DNA from: Lycorma delicatula
Lineage: Eukaryota > Arthropoda > Insecta > Hemiptera > Fulgoridae
DNA length: 64,000 nucleotides
Direction: 5' to 3'
NCBI RefSeq assembly: GCF_047948215.1
Contig: NC_134465.1
Location: 52,979,946 to 53,043,945 of the forward strand
Shown: piece after piece, positions 26,075 through 40,800 of the stretch
Layout of the letters: each line of letters starts with the position of its first letter
Numbering within the stretch: position 1 is the stretch's first letter
Program-made: the position numbers and the translations under genes
Notes under the pieces: generated by a model
Told to the model about the DNA's origin: nothing
Databases searched by the model: none
What the model saw: only the letters and a program-made list of their open reading frames with translations

Positions 26075-29000
26075 TAGAAGTAAGGCACTAAAATATTTTT
26101 AATGTTTCATGTAATTATATATATGTATATATATATATGAAAATGATTTGAGTTTTAAACATCTTTTTGTTTGGTTTTCAATAAAAATAAATTTTTTAAA
26201 TATGTTATCGACTATGATTATGTAAATTTGCTCACTATTAAATTCTCCACAAATCTTATCTTAATGTTTTATTTGGCTATTGGCAATAACACAAAGTAGA
26301 TTTATTTGCAGCTAAAAAAGTGTGCCTTTTGACTACAATTTTTTTAGGTTTGAAAACATTTTTATTAGAAACTATGAAAGAATAATAGTGACCTATTTTT
26401 TCATGTGAGTTATAAAACCACTCATTTTTTAAAATTATTTGTCCTAATATAATCTTATTTATTTTATTCAAGTATTAGTGTAATATTATTTGACCTTTGG
26501 AGCAGAAATGTGGACAAAATCTTTCAGTAGCCATAGGTTGAAAACAAAGTATTTCTGATAATAAAATATGGTTGAAATTTCCTAAAATATTCTGTATGTG
26601 AGGCTAAATTTCCCATAACATTTTTGTACAAAAAATGGGATAACAAAAATCAGTGAAAAATGTTTTTATAGATATGAATTTTTATTTTCATATTGTTGGT
26701 TTATTTCATTGATTAGTTGCTTTCCTCATAAACAAAGTGTCCCAAAAGTCCCACATCGTAGGGATATATACAGTATCTCTTCAATATGGTTTTCATATAA
26801 GTCGAAACATAATTGAAAATGGTCTTCCATGTTCTGTAGAATGTTGATCATCACATCAGGCGTTACAGATTGGCAACAATTGTGATGCACTCTCGCATCA
26901 CAACTATGTTAACTTGGGATTTTACATAGTCCTGCATGACACTACCCACTGGATTTAAATCCAGGGATCATGCAGCCCATTCCACTAATCCTCTAAAACC
27001 GCCCCACTGGGAGAAGCATTCATCTAGCTAATCATGAACTTGTGCACCATAATGCGGGGGTGCACTGTCCTGCATGAACCATTCTAGTTTTCTAGAACCT
27101 AGCAAATCCAAATCAGGCAGTAATTCATTTCCTAATATTGCCAAGTAAGTTTCACTGCTAACTGTTGCATACAGAAGTAGAGGCCAATGATCCAGTCTTT
27201 CATCAAACCACACCAAACCATGATGTGATCAGCTCCTTGCTTCTTACTGTTGATAAAACAGTTAGGGTTACTGTTAGATCAATATCATAAGTTATGTCAA
27301 TTTATCTCACCATTTTCATAAAAGTTGGCTTCGTCAGAGAACATAACGTTAGACAAAAACTCTGGGTCCCCTCCAGCTGGGTCAAAACCGAATTGCACAT
27401 TCCATATGGCAATCAGGATTGTCTTCTGACAATTGGTGTAACACTTGTAGCTTGCATGGATGATACTTGTATTTCTTGCAAGATCCTCCATACTGTTGGT
27501 TGAGAAACACCCACTTCCAAGCTTGTTTGGCGAATTGATTTTTTTGGAGTTGCAGATCCCTTTGCCAAAACTCCTTCCACTACCTCTTCTGAAGTGCTCG
27601 GATGTCCAGATCTTTTAGCATCGGCAATCCTACCTGTAGCCTTGAACTTTGCTAGCAATCTGCCAACCGTTGTGTGCAACACTGGGTCCCGTTGAGGATG
27701 TCTCACATTAAATTCATCTGCAACTTGTCTATGAGAGAATCTTTCTCTTCCATAAAGGAGGATAATCTCTACCCACTCTTCAGTGATCAACATCTTTCAG
27801 TCCTGCAACTAGAAAACAGAGCAAAATTAGTGAAATTTCCATGGTGTGGGACCTTTGGGACACTTTGTAAATTAAATAATAGCACTATTTTATATTAAAT
27901 TTAGGTATAAAATTGTTTTTAAATTGATCATTAAATATTATATTTAAGATGAAGTTAAGTTTCTAAAAACTTTACCTGGGACTGAGCCGGTAAATCCAAG
28001 CTTCTTCAGAAATTGTCAATAGTGGCACTAAATGTTATGTTGTTAGATGTGGCATTGGTTTTTGAATTCAGTTTGAAGGATGTTGTTTGTAATTTGTTAA
28101 AATAGCTTGAGTGATTTTGTTTCGGTTGATGATTAATTAATTCATCATTTAAGTTTGAAGCTTATGCATGAGTATATGGAATAAATAAAACCACGCCTGA
28201 CCTGGATTCAAATCCAGAACCTTTTGTATGAAAATTTAAGATATTACCACTCATCATAGAAGTTGTTGGTGGAAGTTGATTTGAGTAGTGATTGTTTATT
28301 CAGATTATTATTTTACATGTTTTGTGTGTTTGAGTGGTGGAAGTGAGTCCAGTTTTTGTTTTATATTTATGTGTATCATGTGATGATTTGTAAAATAGAA
28401 TTCAATGGTGGATTAAATTGCTACTATGTTATTAATATTGCTGAGTGAGGTAAGATGCACATATCCTGTGCATTATTCTTACTTAGTAAAATTTATTGAG
28501 AACTTTAATACGGTTAGAAACATCTGGTTTATGATCACATTTAAATCAAATTTATTTGAGTTTTTGTCTTATAAGTATTTTGCTTTATTAATGAGTCTAT
28601 TTTAAATTTAACAGGCTCACGTATAGGCATGTGGAACTGCAGCACCCCTTATTTCCACTTGATATTATTTATAACATTTAATATAATGAGTCCTTTTTTC
28701 TTTATGCTTGTACAATATATAATTCTTAAGTTTAATGTCAGTAGCCATCCTCCAGTTTATGAAAAAGATACAAAAATCTTTGTATGGAACTGTGCGCTTC
28801 ACAGTTCCAGTGGTGTGGTGTTCGGCTGTAGTGCGCATAAGAAGCTGCACGCAAGGCTACAAGGGAGAAGGAAAGAGAGAGCACTGTTGCTTTTGCAGTG
28901 TTGACCCTGGTGTGCTGGTGGAAGGTAGTTTTTTTTACTCTGTGTGTGTGTTGTGCTTAAAAACCATGTACCATATTTTTGAATGTGATAAAGTGTAGAA

Positions 29001-31764
29001 TTAGATTATTATCCTGCTTCCAGCTATTCTATTTTATTCATGTTTTTTTTATTCTTTTATTTTACAGAAAACTTTAACTATGGCCTTGAAAAGGCCCAGA
29101 AAAACATTTTCTGGAGCAGCACTCCCACTAATTTTAGCTATGAGCAATCATTGTTTTTTAGTTTGCTTATTTGAATTTATTAGCAACCTTTTTTAATTGG
29201 ACTTTTAATGTGCTTAGGTATTAAGGTTTTTTTGGTTGTTTGGCTTAATTCTTTTTTGTTTTGCAAAATTAATTTAATTAATTGTTTTTTTGTCAATAAT
29301 GTTCTATTGTATATGTTAAGTTGAGGTAAATATTTTATTGATGCAATTCATCTTTGAAATGTGTAAGTGGAAGGTTGTGTTGTCTGGTTCTAAAGACTAA
29401 ATTCAAATTGTCTAGGATAATTTGAAAAGTTATAAATGACCGAGTTAATTGTAGTAGATTTTTATATACCTACCTGTGTCCATATATTGTGACTGAAAGA
29501 TCCAAAGAGTTTATGATCATATGAAAATTTGCCATCATATTCAGCAGTAAAGTTATATTTTTTACTGGTGTATTTAAAAATTTTCACAATTTTGTTATTT
29601 AGAAAAAATATAATAATAAAACTGAAATAAAAGTATTTTTATAAATTATTAATTTGAATTGTATTTATACACTACTATAGTCATAATAGTGATGCAGTCT
29701 ATCCAGTAATAAAAGGAATGGAAACATTCTCACAGGATCAGATTCATAGTCATGATTACAGAACACCAGAAAGATACAAAAATGAGAGGGTTCTGATTAT
29801 TGGAGCTGGTCCTTCTGGTGTTGACATAGCTCATGAGTTATCTCATGTTGTATATAAGGTAAATATATATTATATTTTTATCATGCTAATTAAAAATAAA
29901 TATCAGTAAACTTCATAAAGTCAGGACATTTAAGATGCTTTCAAGTTTCGTTATTACTACTTAAGAGTTAGGTTCAAGCAAGTTAAAATTTGGATGATTC
30001 TCCAACCAGCCACGCTTGTGCTTCATTTTCACTGATAAAGTGAAAATTTTAACAGCACTGCTTTCTTGTTTATTGATGTCTGTATAATAAGATATTTATT
30101 TGCTCAATCCTGCACCTCTCTGGGCTTGGGTCAGTCAAAACTTTAATAATAAACTGCTGGAAAAAAGACAGAATAACAGATTCAGCATACCTAGAGCCTA
30201 ATAGAAAAACTTACACAAATTTCAATCATCTATGGTCATATAAAGTCGTCAATCTAAATTTTAATGACTAATAAAAGATGTTATTAATTACTTTTTAAGT
30301 ACTTTAATCATGATGGTTGTTGGTGACCTAACACAGGGAAAATTATTTCCAAAAGGTGGCAGAAGCACTCCTAAAAATTACAAACATCCCATGCAGGCTT
30401 ATTAAGGACAATGATGAATGAAATGGTTTCCTGTTGTAATTTTTATTGAATTGAATATATTGCTACATATCATCACATAAAACTCATTGAACTGCAGATA
30501 ACATGGAGCTTAACAAGTATCTATCACCTTTATGTGTTCACTGCACAGAGTGTTGATATAATAAACATTGTTACTTCAAGAGAAAGTAACTATAGACTAG
30601 CAACACTTTTATTTCAGCTTCTGTACATGCATCACAGTTATAACATTATGAAAATCTACAAATGGATTAATCTCTTTCTGTAATAAGCAATGCATGATAC
30701 AGTTTTTCCATTCAATAGGCTTAGAATGAAATATGAATGTATAAGAGAATTTTTTTGGTAAGAACTTTTCCTATCCACCCTGCTTGTTCTTCTCCAAATT
30801 TATATTTCCATTGCTTCCAGTCTTCTTCTTTCTGCTTCCCCAAGCGTCCATGTTTCACATACATAAGTTTTAGTGAACTGTTTCCTTATTTTGTACACTC
30901 ATATGATTATCAGTCTGTAAATTCTTTTTATCCTGAAAAGCTCAATTTGCCAGTGCTATTCTTCTTTTTACATCTGTGACACACACACACACGCTCAAAT
31001 ATATATATATATATGTATAAATATATATATATATATAACTTTCTGAAAATTCAAATAATTTATCAACATACTGACCATTGTACCAACTCAAAAAATAACT
31101 TAACCACCAAACACAGAATCTCAATGCTACCCTTTTTCAGTATGATTGTAGGGGCTCAATCTGAGACTGTGCCTCTATGCCTGCAATAGGGGTGGATGTA
31201 GCAGCGCCTGTGATTACCTTAAAGGCTGCATTTTGAACAAGGTTGAGCTTGTTTAGTGTGGTAGCGCTGGCTGTGACCATCATTTTACTCCCGTTTACTA
31301 GTACAGGTCTTATGTATGACTTGTAGGCAGTCTTGAGAACTGATTTGCACCCTACCCTGCGGCTGTCAGTCTTCTTAGTAGACGGGTTCTTTTTAATACC
31401 TTTTCCACATAGTGATCTACATGGGGCATCCATAAGATAGTAAAGTAAGTAAAGTGTACTAATTGAACTCAAAAACAACTTAACCACCAAACACAGTAAG
31501 AGAAAAACCTAAAAAACTATTATCAATAGTCAAATTTCATTGGATCCCGCATCATCAGTCAGTATATAATTCTGCAGTTCCATCAACAAATAACAGAAAC
31601 AAAAAAGAAATAAAAACTTAAAAATTTAGAAAACATAAACCCTAGTTGTGTTGCAACAAATTTTTTTGTGGTTAGGGTTTATGTTTTCTAAATTTTTAAG
31701 TTTTTATTTCTTTTTTGTTTTTATTATTTTTTGATGTAATTGAAGAATCACACACACAAACACG

Positions 31765-31812
<48 letters not shown>

Positions 31813-34800
31813 TTTAACTGGCCCATTACAGTACAATATTGTCATGGGGCCAATATAACAGGATTCTTCCAAGTAAAAAGAATCTAGAAGGATCCTTTAA
31901 CAATTTGTTCTTTGTAATGTAGATAATATAATGGCACCTCCAAAAGCTTCTGTTTGACTAGGAAGATTACCAGAGTGGAAAAATAACTTATAGAAAAAGA
32001 TAAGGGTGTGGATAATGAAAACTATTGTAATAAAAAGGACAGTTGGGTACTGGTTCTGCCTGTCAGGAGGTGTAAATACTGTCAGGAACCAGTGGACAGA
32101 ATCAGTAATTTTGCAAGGCTGAGTTCAGTGAAGAGTGTGTCATGATTTCATTTTGGACAGGTTGGAAACAAGAAGCTGTTTTGTGAGTTATTTGAGTGGA
32201 AGTGATAGTATTCTATTCATTTATAAAGCGTACGGTAGGTCTTTTGTACAGTAAAAGTAATAATAATACTTACAAATAGTGAATTGTATGACTCTTATAT
32301 TTTTCTGTTGTCTTATTGTTAATGCAATATTAGTTTCTATCAGTCATTATAACATTTTTAGTAAATTGGACTGCATTAGTATTTATAATTTAATTGTCAT
32401 TAAATCAATTTTTTTTTTATTTGAAGTAATATTTTGTATGTTATATAATCGCATATTTATTATTGTTTTAAGTTTGCCAATAGTTAAAGTCTCTCCTGGC
32501 CGCACTAAGAGTGCTGCGCAGGGAAAACTTGATGGTAAGGCTCCTACCTTTCTGCCTTCAAGCTTGCAGGATTATTTTTCAAGTTTTTCTCCCCTAGGTT
32601 ATTCTGCTCTTATTGCTGTTGGTAAATTTTTCTCTTCTGCCAATCAGGTCGTTGACCAGTTTTCACCTAGGCAGGGGCCCTATCACTGGGTATCACCATG
32701 GCAGATGGACCCAGGTTTTTTAATGAGGCTAATACACCTTCCCCTTCACATTTCCCCAACCGCTTGAGAGATGGGCCTGGGCTTGGAACTGGCTTGCAGC
32801 AGTGTTACCCGAAGGGATATAGTACGAAATGACTAACTGCAACAACAGCTGAATATTTTTAACTTGAATGACAAAATTATTGAATATAAAAATAATTGGA
32901 AACAACATTTGGATCGAATGGATAATTATCATTTTCCCAGGAAGATAATGCAGTATAGACCGGTGGAATACAGGAATATTGGATGACCCACGAAGAGATG
33001 GGAAGAAAATTGACTTTAAGTTTGTAACAGGTTGGAAGGGCTAAGGCTTGAAGTAGATGATGATGATGATATTTATTATTGTTATTAATAAAAACATTTT
33101 ATTATTGTTGTTATCTTTTTTATATAATTTTAGAGTAATAAACTGCATTTATAAGAAATTTATATGTTAGTTAGCCTCTCAATATCCTCGTTGAACTGCA
33201 AACACACGACAATATATTTTTATAAATGGACATCCATATAAATATATGTATATAAATATCCTTTATTAACTGTAAAATTATTACTCAGTTTTATTTGAAT
33301 GACATCAATGATTTCTTTTTTGAATGACAAAGCACTCCAACAAAAATTAATGAAGTGTGTTCACCTGGTTATATCTATTAAAAAGTTTTTTTTACTTCTA
33401 TCATACTTTTTTTAATGTTTTTTCACCTCATATTGTTTTATACACACGTACTTTATAACTAGTATTATATCATTGCTTTTAATTAATCATTTTGTGTAAG
33501 TTTTTTTAAATTTGTTTCATGTTATTTTATAATTGCTGTTGGATTTTTTCAGTGCTGTAATTATGCATTTAAGTTTAATTTTATGTATGATTTTATCTTT
33601 ATCTTATATGATAATGATAATTTATTATTATGTACTAAATAAAATTCTTAACGATTAAGAACTTAATAATATTAAATCAAGTTTACCAACGTTAAGTTTA
33701 GTTAACCATTATTTACATTTTTGTATATTAGAACTATGTTGACAGTACTGGTAAAAGTAGCAATTTTTTGTGTTAAGGATGCACTAGTTTGTTGTTCATT
33801 ACTATGAGTGGAACTTGTAATTTTTTCAAATTATAAAAAAATAATTTTAATATGTTTTTATTTTTGTGATTGTGTGAAAAAAAATTAATTTCCAATGTAC
33901 TACTACATATATTTTATAGAAATTATAATTTGCTTATAGAATAAAGGTAAATTTTATATTAATATATACTTAAAAATATACAGGTGTGTATTTTTTATCT
34001 TTCCCAAATAAGAAAAAAAAGAAAATCACTTATTACATAATAAACTCCTTATGTAAACTCACCAGGTTGGTCTAGTGGTAAACTTGTAAATCCACTGATT
34101 TCAAAGTCAAAAGTTCTGAGATTCAAATTCTAATAAAGGGAGTTGCTTTTATTCAGATTTCAATACTAGATTGTGGATACCAGTGTTCTTTGGTGGTTGG
34201 GTTTCAATTAACCACACGTGTCAGGAATGGTTGGCCTGAGTTTGTTCAGGACTACTAACGTTTACTGATACAGTTACATTTTACTAATAAATCGCTAATG
34301 ACTAATCATTGATGCGACTATAAGTAGAAATATCAAAAAAACCTTAAGTAAAAGAGCAAATACAATTGTTTTCATGTAACTCAGTAAAATGGTACTTTGG
34401 TATACAAGAAAGGGATCTTATTGTACTTTTACTGCTGTTTTTAATAAATTAAAAAGATCATTCTATTAATTCATTTAAAATAGAATTTTAATGGTTTCTT
34501 TTACAGAGAAAATACTACTTTGCAAGTAAGTTTTAAAACAATATTTACTAAACATAATAAAGAAATACAAATATCTGCATCTTTATTTAATTTGTACAAG
34601 TAATATGAACTCAAAATAACTTTTCATTAATACCTTCTTAATTGTTATTTACCCTACAGTGTTATTATATTTATTTATTATTTTAACATATTTATTTCAT
34701 GTATTTATTATTATTAATATGGACCAAGGAAATCTATTTCTTAATTATTTTATAAATAATTGTGTATTTTGTGATCTCTGATCAAGGTTTATAGGCTGGG

Positions 34801-37800
34801 AATTCAAATCCTGTTAGAAGTAATATTATACTTTTACTTGAATTCAAAACTAGCCTGCAGTTACAGTTTTACTGCAATATAGTTATATTTGAGAACAATA
34901 ATGATGAAAACAAATAATTCATTAATCTATACAGAAAATAATTAATTTTTTCACCTAAAGCCACAATTATAATGTTCATGATTTATTATTAAAAAATAAA
35001 TATTTTCATATGTTTGTATGTTGTTAAATCAAACCTCAAGTTATGTTGTATATTAAAATACTTGTTATTGTTGTATATATTTCTTATAAAAGGTTTTTCA
35101 TTACTATGCTGGTTTTAAACTAATATAAAAATTTTATTTTTTAATTACTGAATTTATAGGTTATATGGAGCCATCATTCAAAAAAAGTAAATTGTACAAA
35201 TTTTCCTGATAATATTATAATAAAACCAGATGTTCAAGAGATTACTGGAAATAATATTCTATTTAAAGATGGCTCAGTTACTGAAGTAGATAGTATTATC
35301 TACTGTACTGGTAAATATAAATTTTATTTTCTATTAAAAATATTAAATTTGACTTTTATATTTTTAATTGAGATAATGATATTGGCTTACAAATACTTTG
35401 TTCTGAGCTTTGGAGGGAAGAGTTCCTTAATAGTGATCATTTTTCCATTTAAAATAGGGTAGTTTTATTAAATAACCATATTCCAAATGTCTTAAATTTT
35501 ATGCATAATCTAACATCAGTGTTTTCACTATAAAGTCTTATAATTATTAATGAAATCTTAACATTTTATATCCTATTAAAAAACTAACTTAAGTCTTAAA
35601 AACGCTTGGATATCTTTATTCAATGTTTATAAAGAAACAGAAAGATAATTACTGTATTCTTAGATGAGAAACCCATAAATCTTATTTACTGTAATGATTC
35701 TCAATTTCGGAAACTCTCTGTTTTGGCCAAGTTAGTGAAAGTTTATGAAGAAAGGGGTTCAATACAAGTAAATGGAAACTTGCTTCTTCAAAATTTCCCA
35801 CATAAATTTCTACACTTTTTGGGCAAATAAATCGAAATAAAAATTCTGCTTGGAGTTTCCATTGAAATTCAGGGAATGATACATTTATTTTTATATTCTC
35901 AAAACTAAATACCAACCAGATTTATTGGCAACTGAGTGCCGTGTACGGTATTAATCTGATGATGAATGAAAGAAATAGATAGAAAGTGAATGCATTATTT
36001 TGAAACAACAGAAATTTGGAAAATTTTTGTTTTTGGTGACAAATTTGTAAACGTGCATAGATGATGAAATAAAAATTTTCTAATAATCATCTTAGATCTG
36101 AAATTGATTTTTCCAATATTTTTACAGGTAGTTGTTGACAATAGCCAAAAAACGTATGGTTGAGGAAGACTCAGCTCACCTGTTGTCATATTATACAGAA
36201 TGTGTATAATTAATTTATTAAAATGCTTCCTGGCAGTATATATTAATTATACACAACACCACTAAAGTACTTGTGCTGTCATTGATAACTAAGCAGCAAA
36301 TAATGATTATTAAAACTAACAAATATGGTTACAAAATCTTTAGAAAACTATTAATATTAAAGTTTTATTTTGCAGGTTACAGATACAGTTACCCATTTTT
36401 AGATGAATCATGTTTGATTACAACAAATGACAATTATGTACGTCCACTTTATAGACAAATGATAAACATTTATCATCCAACAATGTGTTTCACTGGAATA
36501 CCAAAATTTGTTCCACAATTCCCATTATTCGATATGCAGGTAATTATAAACCTTTACATATATACTTACAATGAAATAACTGAATCAAATGAGAATTTCT
36601 GGTTTATGTTATAATCCCAGTCAGTTGATCAAGATTGGGGAAGTCAGTTTCAGTTGACTTCCACAATCAGAATTACATTTCAGCTGAGTTTCTCAGAAAA
36701 TCCTAAATGCTAAATAACGATGCGTTATAAATACAATATATAAGTACAAGGTTCATCATAAAAGAATGGTGGGGCTTAAGACATGAAATAAAAAAAACGA
36801 AAATACATTCAGTTTTATTTCTTAGAATCTCCACTGCAAGTAGTTTTGTTACATAATCGATAAATTTCAATTAGCACACCTTTCACTGCTTGGCAAATGA
36901 CCAATCTGTATTCAGTTATGTAACATATCTTCTCTTTTCTGTTTAGCCTCCGGAACCACCATAAGGTATTACTTCAGAGGATGATATGTATGAATATAAA
37001 TGAAGTGTATAGTCTTGTAGAGTCTCAGGTCGACCATTCCTGAGATGTGTGGTTAATTGAAACCCAACCACCAAAGAACCAGTATCCACGACCTAGTATT
37101 CAAATCCGGATAAAAGTAACTGCCTTTAGTAGGATTTGAACCTTAGCTTGACTTCAAAATCAGCAGATTTGTGATGATGAGTTCATCAAAATTTGATGTA
37201 CGTATTTTAGTTAATCCAGCTGAAGAAAGCAATATTCATTTAATATAACAAGATAAACAATTTGATTAATATTCTTTTGAGAAAAAAGGCTGAAATATGC
37301 TATTTTTCATTAAACCACAACAAGCATTGATTTTAAGTTTTTTTTTTCACTTTCTGAAAAATTACATTTTGGTTTTCAGATCACCATGTTCATGAATTAT
37401 TTAACCCATTAAGGTGTAAAGATTATGTAATTTAAAAATAATTCATTCACTTGGAATGAATTTTGGAATTCATAGCTTGAGGTTTAGATGAGCGATTGAT
37501 TTATTAAGACTTCTGATCGCAGATTGTCTAATTCATTCAAGATTTTCTTCTGACACTGGAGGCCTTCCAAATGATTTCTGTTTGAAAAAATTTCCTATTT
37601 CTTTGAACTAGTATTGTATATTGTTTTTACGTGTAACTTTTGTTTTTTATTTGTACAATGTTATATTGTGCATCTTATATGCTACATTAAACTAGAATTA
37701 CTGATTTCAGCAACATGCCACAAAAAACTTGCTTTAGCTTGAACAGAAACATACTGAACAAAGAAACACACCTCAGCAACAATGAGAGAATAATGCAATG

Positions 37801-40800
37801 AGAAAGAATGATGTCATGATTAAAATGCATATTTATATGTAAACTTTGTGGGTGAAGGCTTTCAGGTTACCAATATAATTTCTCAAACTGTCCCTAATGA
37901 CTTGATCTGAGCTACTGAAACCCCATCATTCTTTTATAATCCTGTATTTCTGTTAATCTTAATAGTTATAATCAACATTAACAAGGAGACATCCTTAGGA
38001 ATAAAAAACATCTGAAGAAAAAGGACAAATGAGAACTACATTTTGCTATATTACATATAATATATTATACTATCCCAGGTGATTCAAAAATGTCTTTACT
38101 ACTTTAAAAGTATATAAAAATTTATTTAGATAAATTACAGATTCAGTTGAGATATCATTTCATAGCAAAACATATAAACTTTTGACTCATGTAGTTCATT
38201 AGTACTGAATTTGGTCACTAGCGCTTTCTACAGTGTTGTTAAAAATGAATGCATTTACTGTTGTGGAACATGCTCGCTGTGTTTTGGTTTTAAAATTTGC
38301 AGTCAGCAATTGTAGTTCAAACTGCTCAATTGCAATTAATTTTTGAAGAGAGTGTGGTAGGGAAACTCCTAGAAGATATGTAATTTACTCTTGGACCAAA
38401 CCTTTGTTGAGATAGGTCGTTCTGTTAAACATACAAAATCACCAGGATGCCCATGCCGCCCTGAAGCTGCTGTGGAACAACTCAGAAAAAGCTTTGCATG
38501 GTGTCTGAAGAAATCAACTCAATGTGAGACTGGCATTCCACAAATGACTGTTTGGTGCATATATGTAGTCAATTGCACTTGAATCCATACAAACTAACTG
38601 TGGTTCAACACATTACAAATGACGACAAAATTGCTGGGCTGCAATTTTGTGTGGAAATGATGGACAAAACTGCAGACAATGATATATTTTTAGACCATAT
38701 AATTTTCAGTGAGGAGTCAACGTTTCACATCAGTGCCAAAGTGAATACCCATAAATGCCAAATATGGAGTAGTGAAAACTCTCATGAAACTTTGCAGCAT
38801 ATTCATGATAGCCCTAAGGTCAATTTTTTGTACCCTAAACAAACAAAGGCTGTACGGCCTGTTATTCTTCCAGGAGGCAACTGTAAATATCATTTATCTG
38901 TAAAATTCTCTACTTCCTCAGTTAGACGATGATGACACCATTACTATCAAGATGGGGCACCACCTCACTACTGCCAACAAATCTGGGACTTTCTTGACAC
39001 TACTGCCAGGTTGATGGATTGGTTGTGAAGGTCTGACTGCATGGCTACTTTGCTCACCAGATTTGACCCACTAGATTTTTTCTTGTGGGACTTCATTAAA
39101 GATCAGGTTTATGTACTACATTTGCCTGCTGATCTTGTTGGGCTAAGACTTCAAATTAATGTAATGCCATAGCTGCAGAGGTAATGCCTGACTTGTTGGC
39201 TACAGCCTGGAATAAAATTAACTTCAGGTGGGATGTATGTCGCATTATTACAAATGTAAGCCATATCGAACCAAAGTGAATGTTGGGTGACAAACTTGAT
39301 GTGTTTTTCTATAAAATGAGATCTCAACCGAATTTGAGTCAAATTATCTCAATAAATTTTTATATGTTTTTAAAGTTGTGAAGACCTTTTTGAATCACCC
39401 AGTACTAATACTAGAACTAATATTATTTTTCTGGTCGCACATTTACATTTCAAAGAAATTGAAGAGTAAGGTGATTTATAAAACATTCAGCTTCTACTAT
39501 TATTTGAGAATAGAATAAAAGTAATTTATGAGTAGTAAATATTATTATTTGGAGCAAAGAAGAAAGTAACTACATCTTGTACCCAGTTTTTACATGCAGC
39601 AAAACTATAAGAAAGTGTGGAACAAATAATTTAAAATGACAAATTTATACATACACACATAAATTTAAATTAAACTTTTTTTTTTATCAATCAGTTGACT
39701 GGTTTGATGTAATTGTAAGTATTGTACCTTACAACCTTAATTATCTATATATGTTCTAAAACATATTTACCTGCTACAAAATTAACTATTATCAAATTAA
39801 CTAAACTTGGATGTCTTAATAATGGTTTGTCAACTTTACGTTCATCTCTACAAAATCCTGTCACAAATTTCTTTTTTCTTCTGTTTGTCTTAAGATCTTT
39901 TCAATTATAATTTTATTAACCAAGCTAATTTTACATCCTTCTGTAACAGTATGTTTCAAAAGTTTCTATTTCATTAACCAAATCTCAACCACTTCATTAG
40001 CTAAGTATCAGTCATCTTGTCAGCAGTCTGTTGTTTTTTTCAGGAAAAAGATAGGTAGTCACTAGGTGCAGGGTCTAGGCTGTGTAGGGTGGTGATCAAA
40101 ATCTTTTTGGCAGTGTTAGCTTTGCATTAACATGAATGAGAACAATGTTGAGAGCAGCCTTTCCATTTTGCTGGCTTAGAATTGCTCAACTTAATTTTGA
40201 AAGCTTTCACAGTATACTACTGTGATTATTCCCTCTGCTTCATAAAGACCATCAGTTGGACACCTCTTTCATCGCAGAAAGCCGATTAAATTTTCAGCTG
40301 ATTGGATTTGCTTGAATTTTTTTAGTGTCTATAAACTTGAATGATGCCACTGTATAGTGTTGTTTGAATTTCACATTGGTGTACAAATTCCAGGTTAAAT
40401 TGATGAGGAAAAATAATTTGTCTCCCTCTCTTGTAGTAGTCCAAAAAGGCACATGAATATGGCTACTTTGATTTTTGTATTTATCAATCAACATTTAAAG
40501 TTTTTTCAAACTTTTGTATTCAGTTGTTCAGTAAGGCCTTCTTTTTGAGCACTAGCCCTTCTACTCTTCTCTACAGCATAAATATTTGTTTGGCATTCAT
40601 TAAACTCATAATAACACTGCCTTAACTTTCTTCACTCATTACTGTAGTCCCTTAAACTTCAAATAATTATGACTAAGTTTGACGCTTTATGACCTTTCCT
40701 ATTGAAAAATCAAATTGCACTCTGAATTTCACAATTGATGGGATATTTTATTGTCACCTCATCATTAATCACTGCCAATGGTAAGGTAAACAACAACAGG

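Larger units (their letters stand above)
24688..29680 (+). other. FMO intron 3
   Basis: 5 kb with a pyrimidine-rich LINE-like stretch (24725-25410), a poly(A) tract (26044-26072), a mariner-type element (26733-27868) and a SINE (28155-28260). 28600-28920 is GC-richer without recognised content. The rest is AT-rich with nothing seen. Confidence 0.8.
29859..35159 (+). other. FMO intron 4
   Basis: 5.3 kb and the most repeat-dense intron: two LINE fragments on the minus strand, direct repeats, a perfect hairpin, microsatellites, an unexplained GC-rich open frame, another LINE tail and a SINE. Little is seen at 29900-30760, 33080-34050 and 34300-35150. Confidence 0.8.

Noticed and set aside
28629..28998. 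Two overlapping plus-strand frames (91 and 87 codons) in FMO intron 3
   Set aside because: No recognisable domain, and conflicting frames. The GC-richer stretch is probably an old repeat that I could not identify.
34055..34140. tRNA gene on the plus strand
   Set aside because: No closed cloverleaf, and it is followed by the same 150-base body as three other copies. It is the head of a SINE.
35682..35915. 77-codon minus-strand frame in FMO intron 5
   Set aside because: It reads acceptably but has no known motif, no splice context and no codon-bias support.
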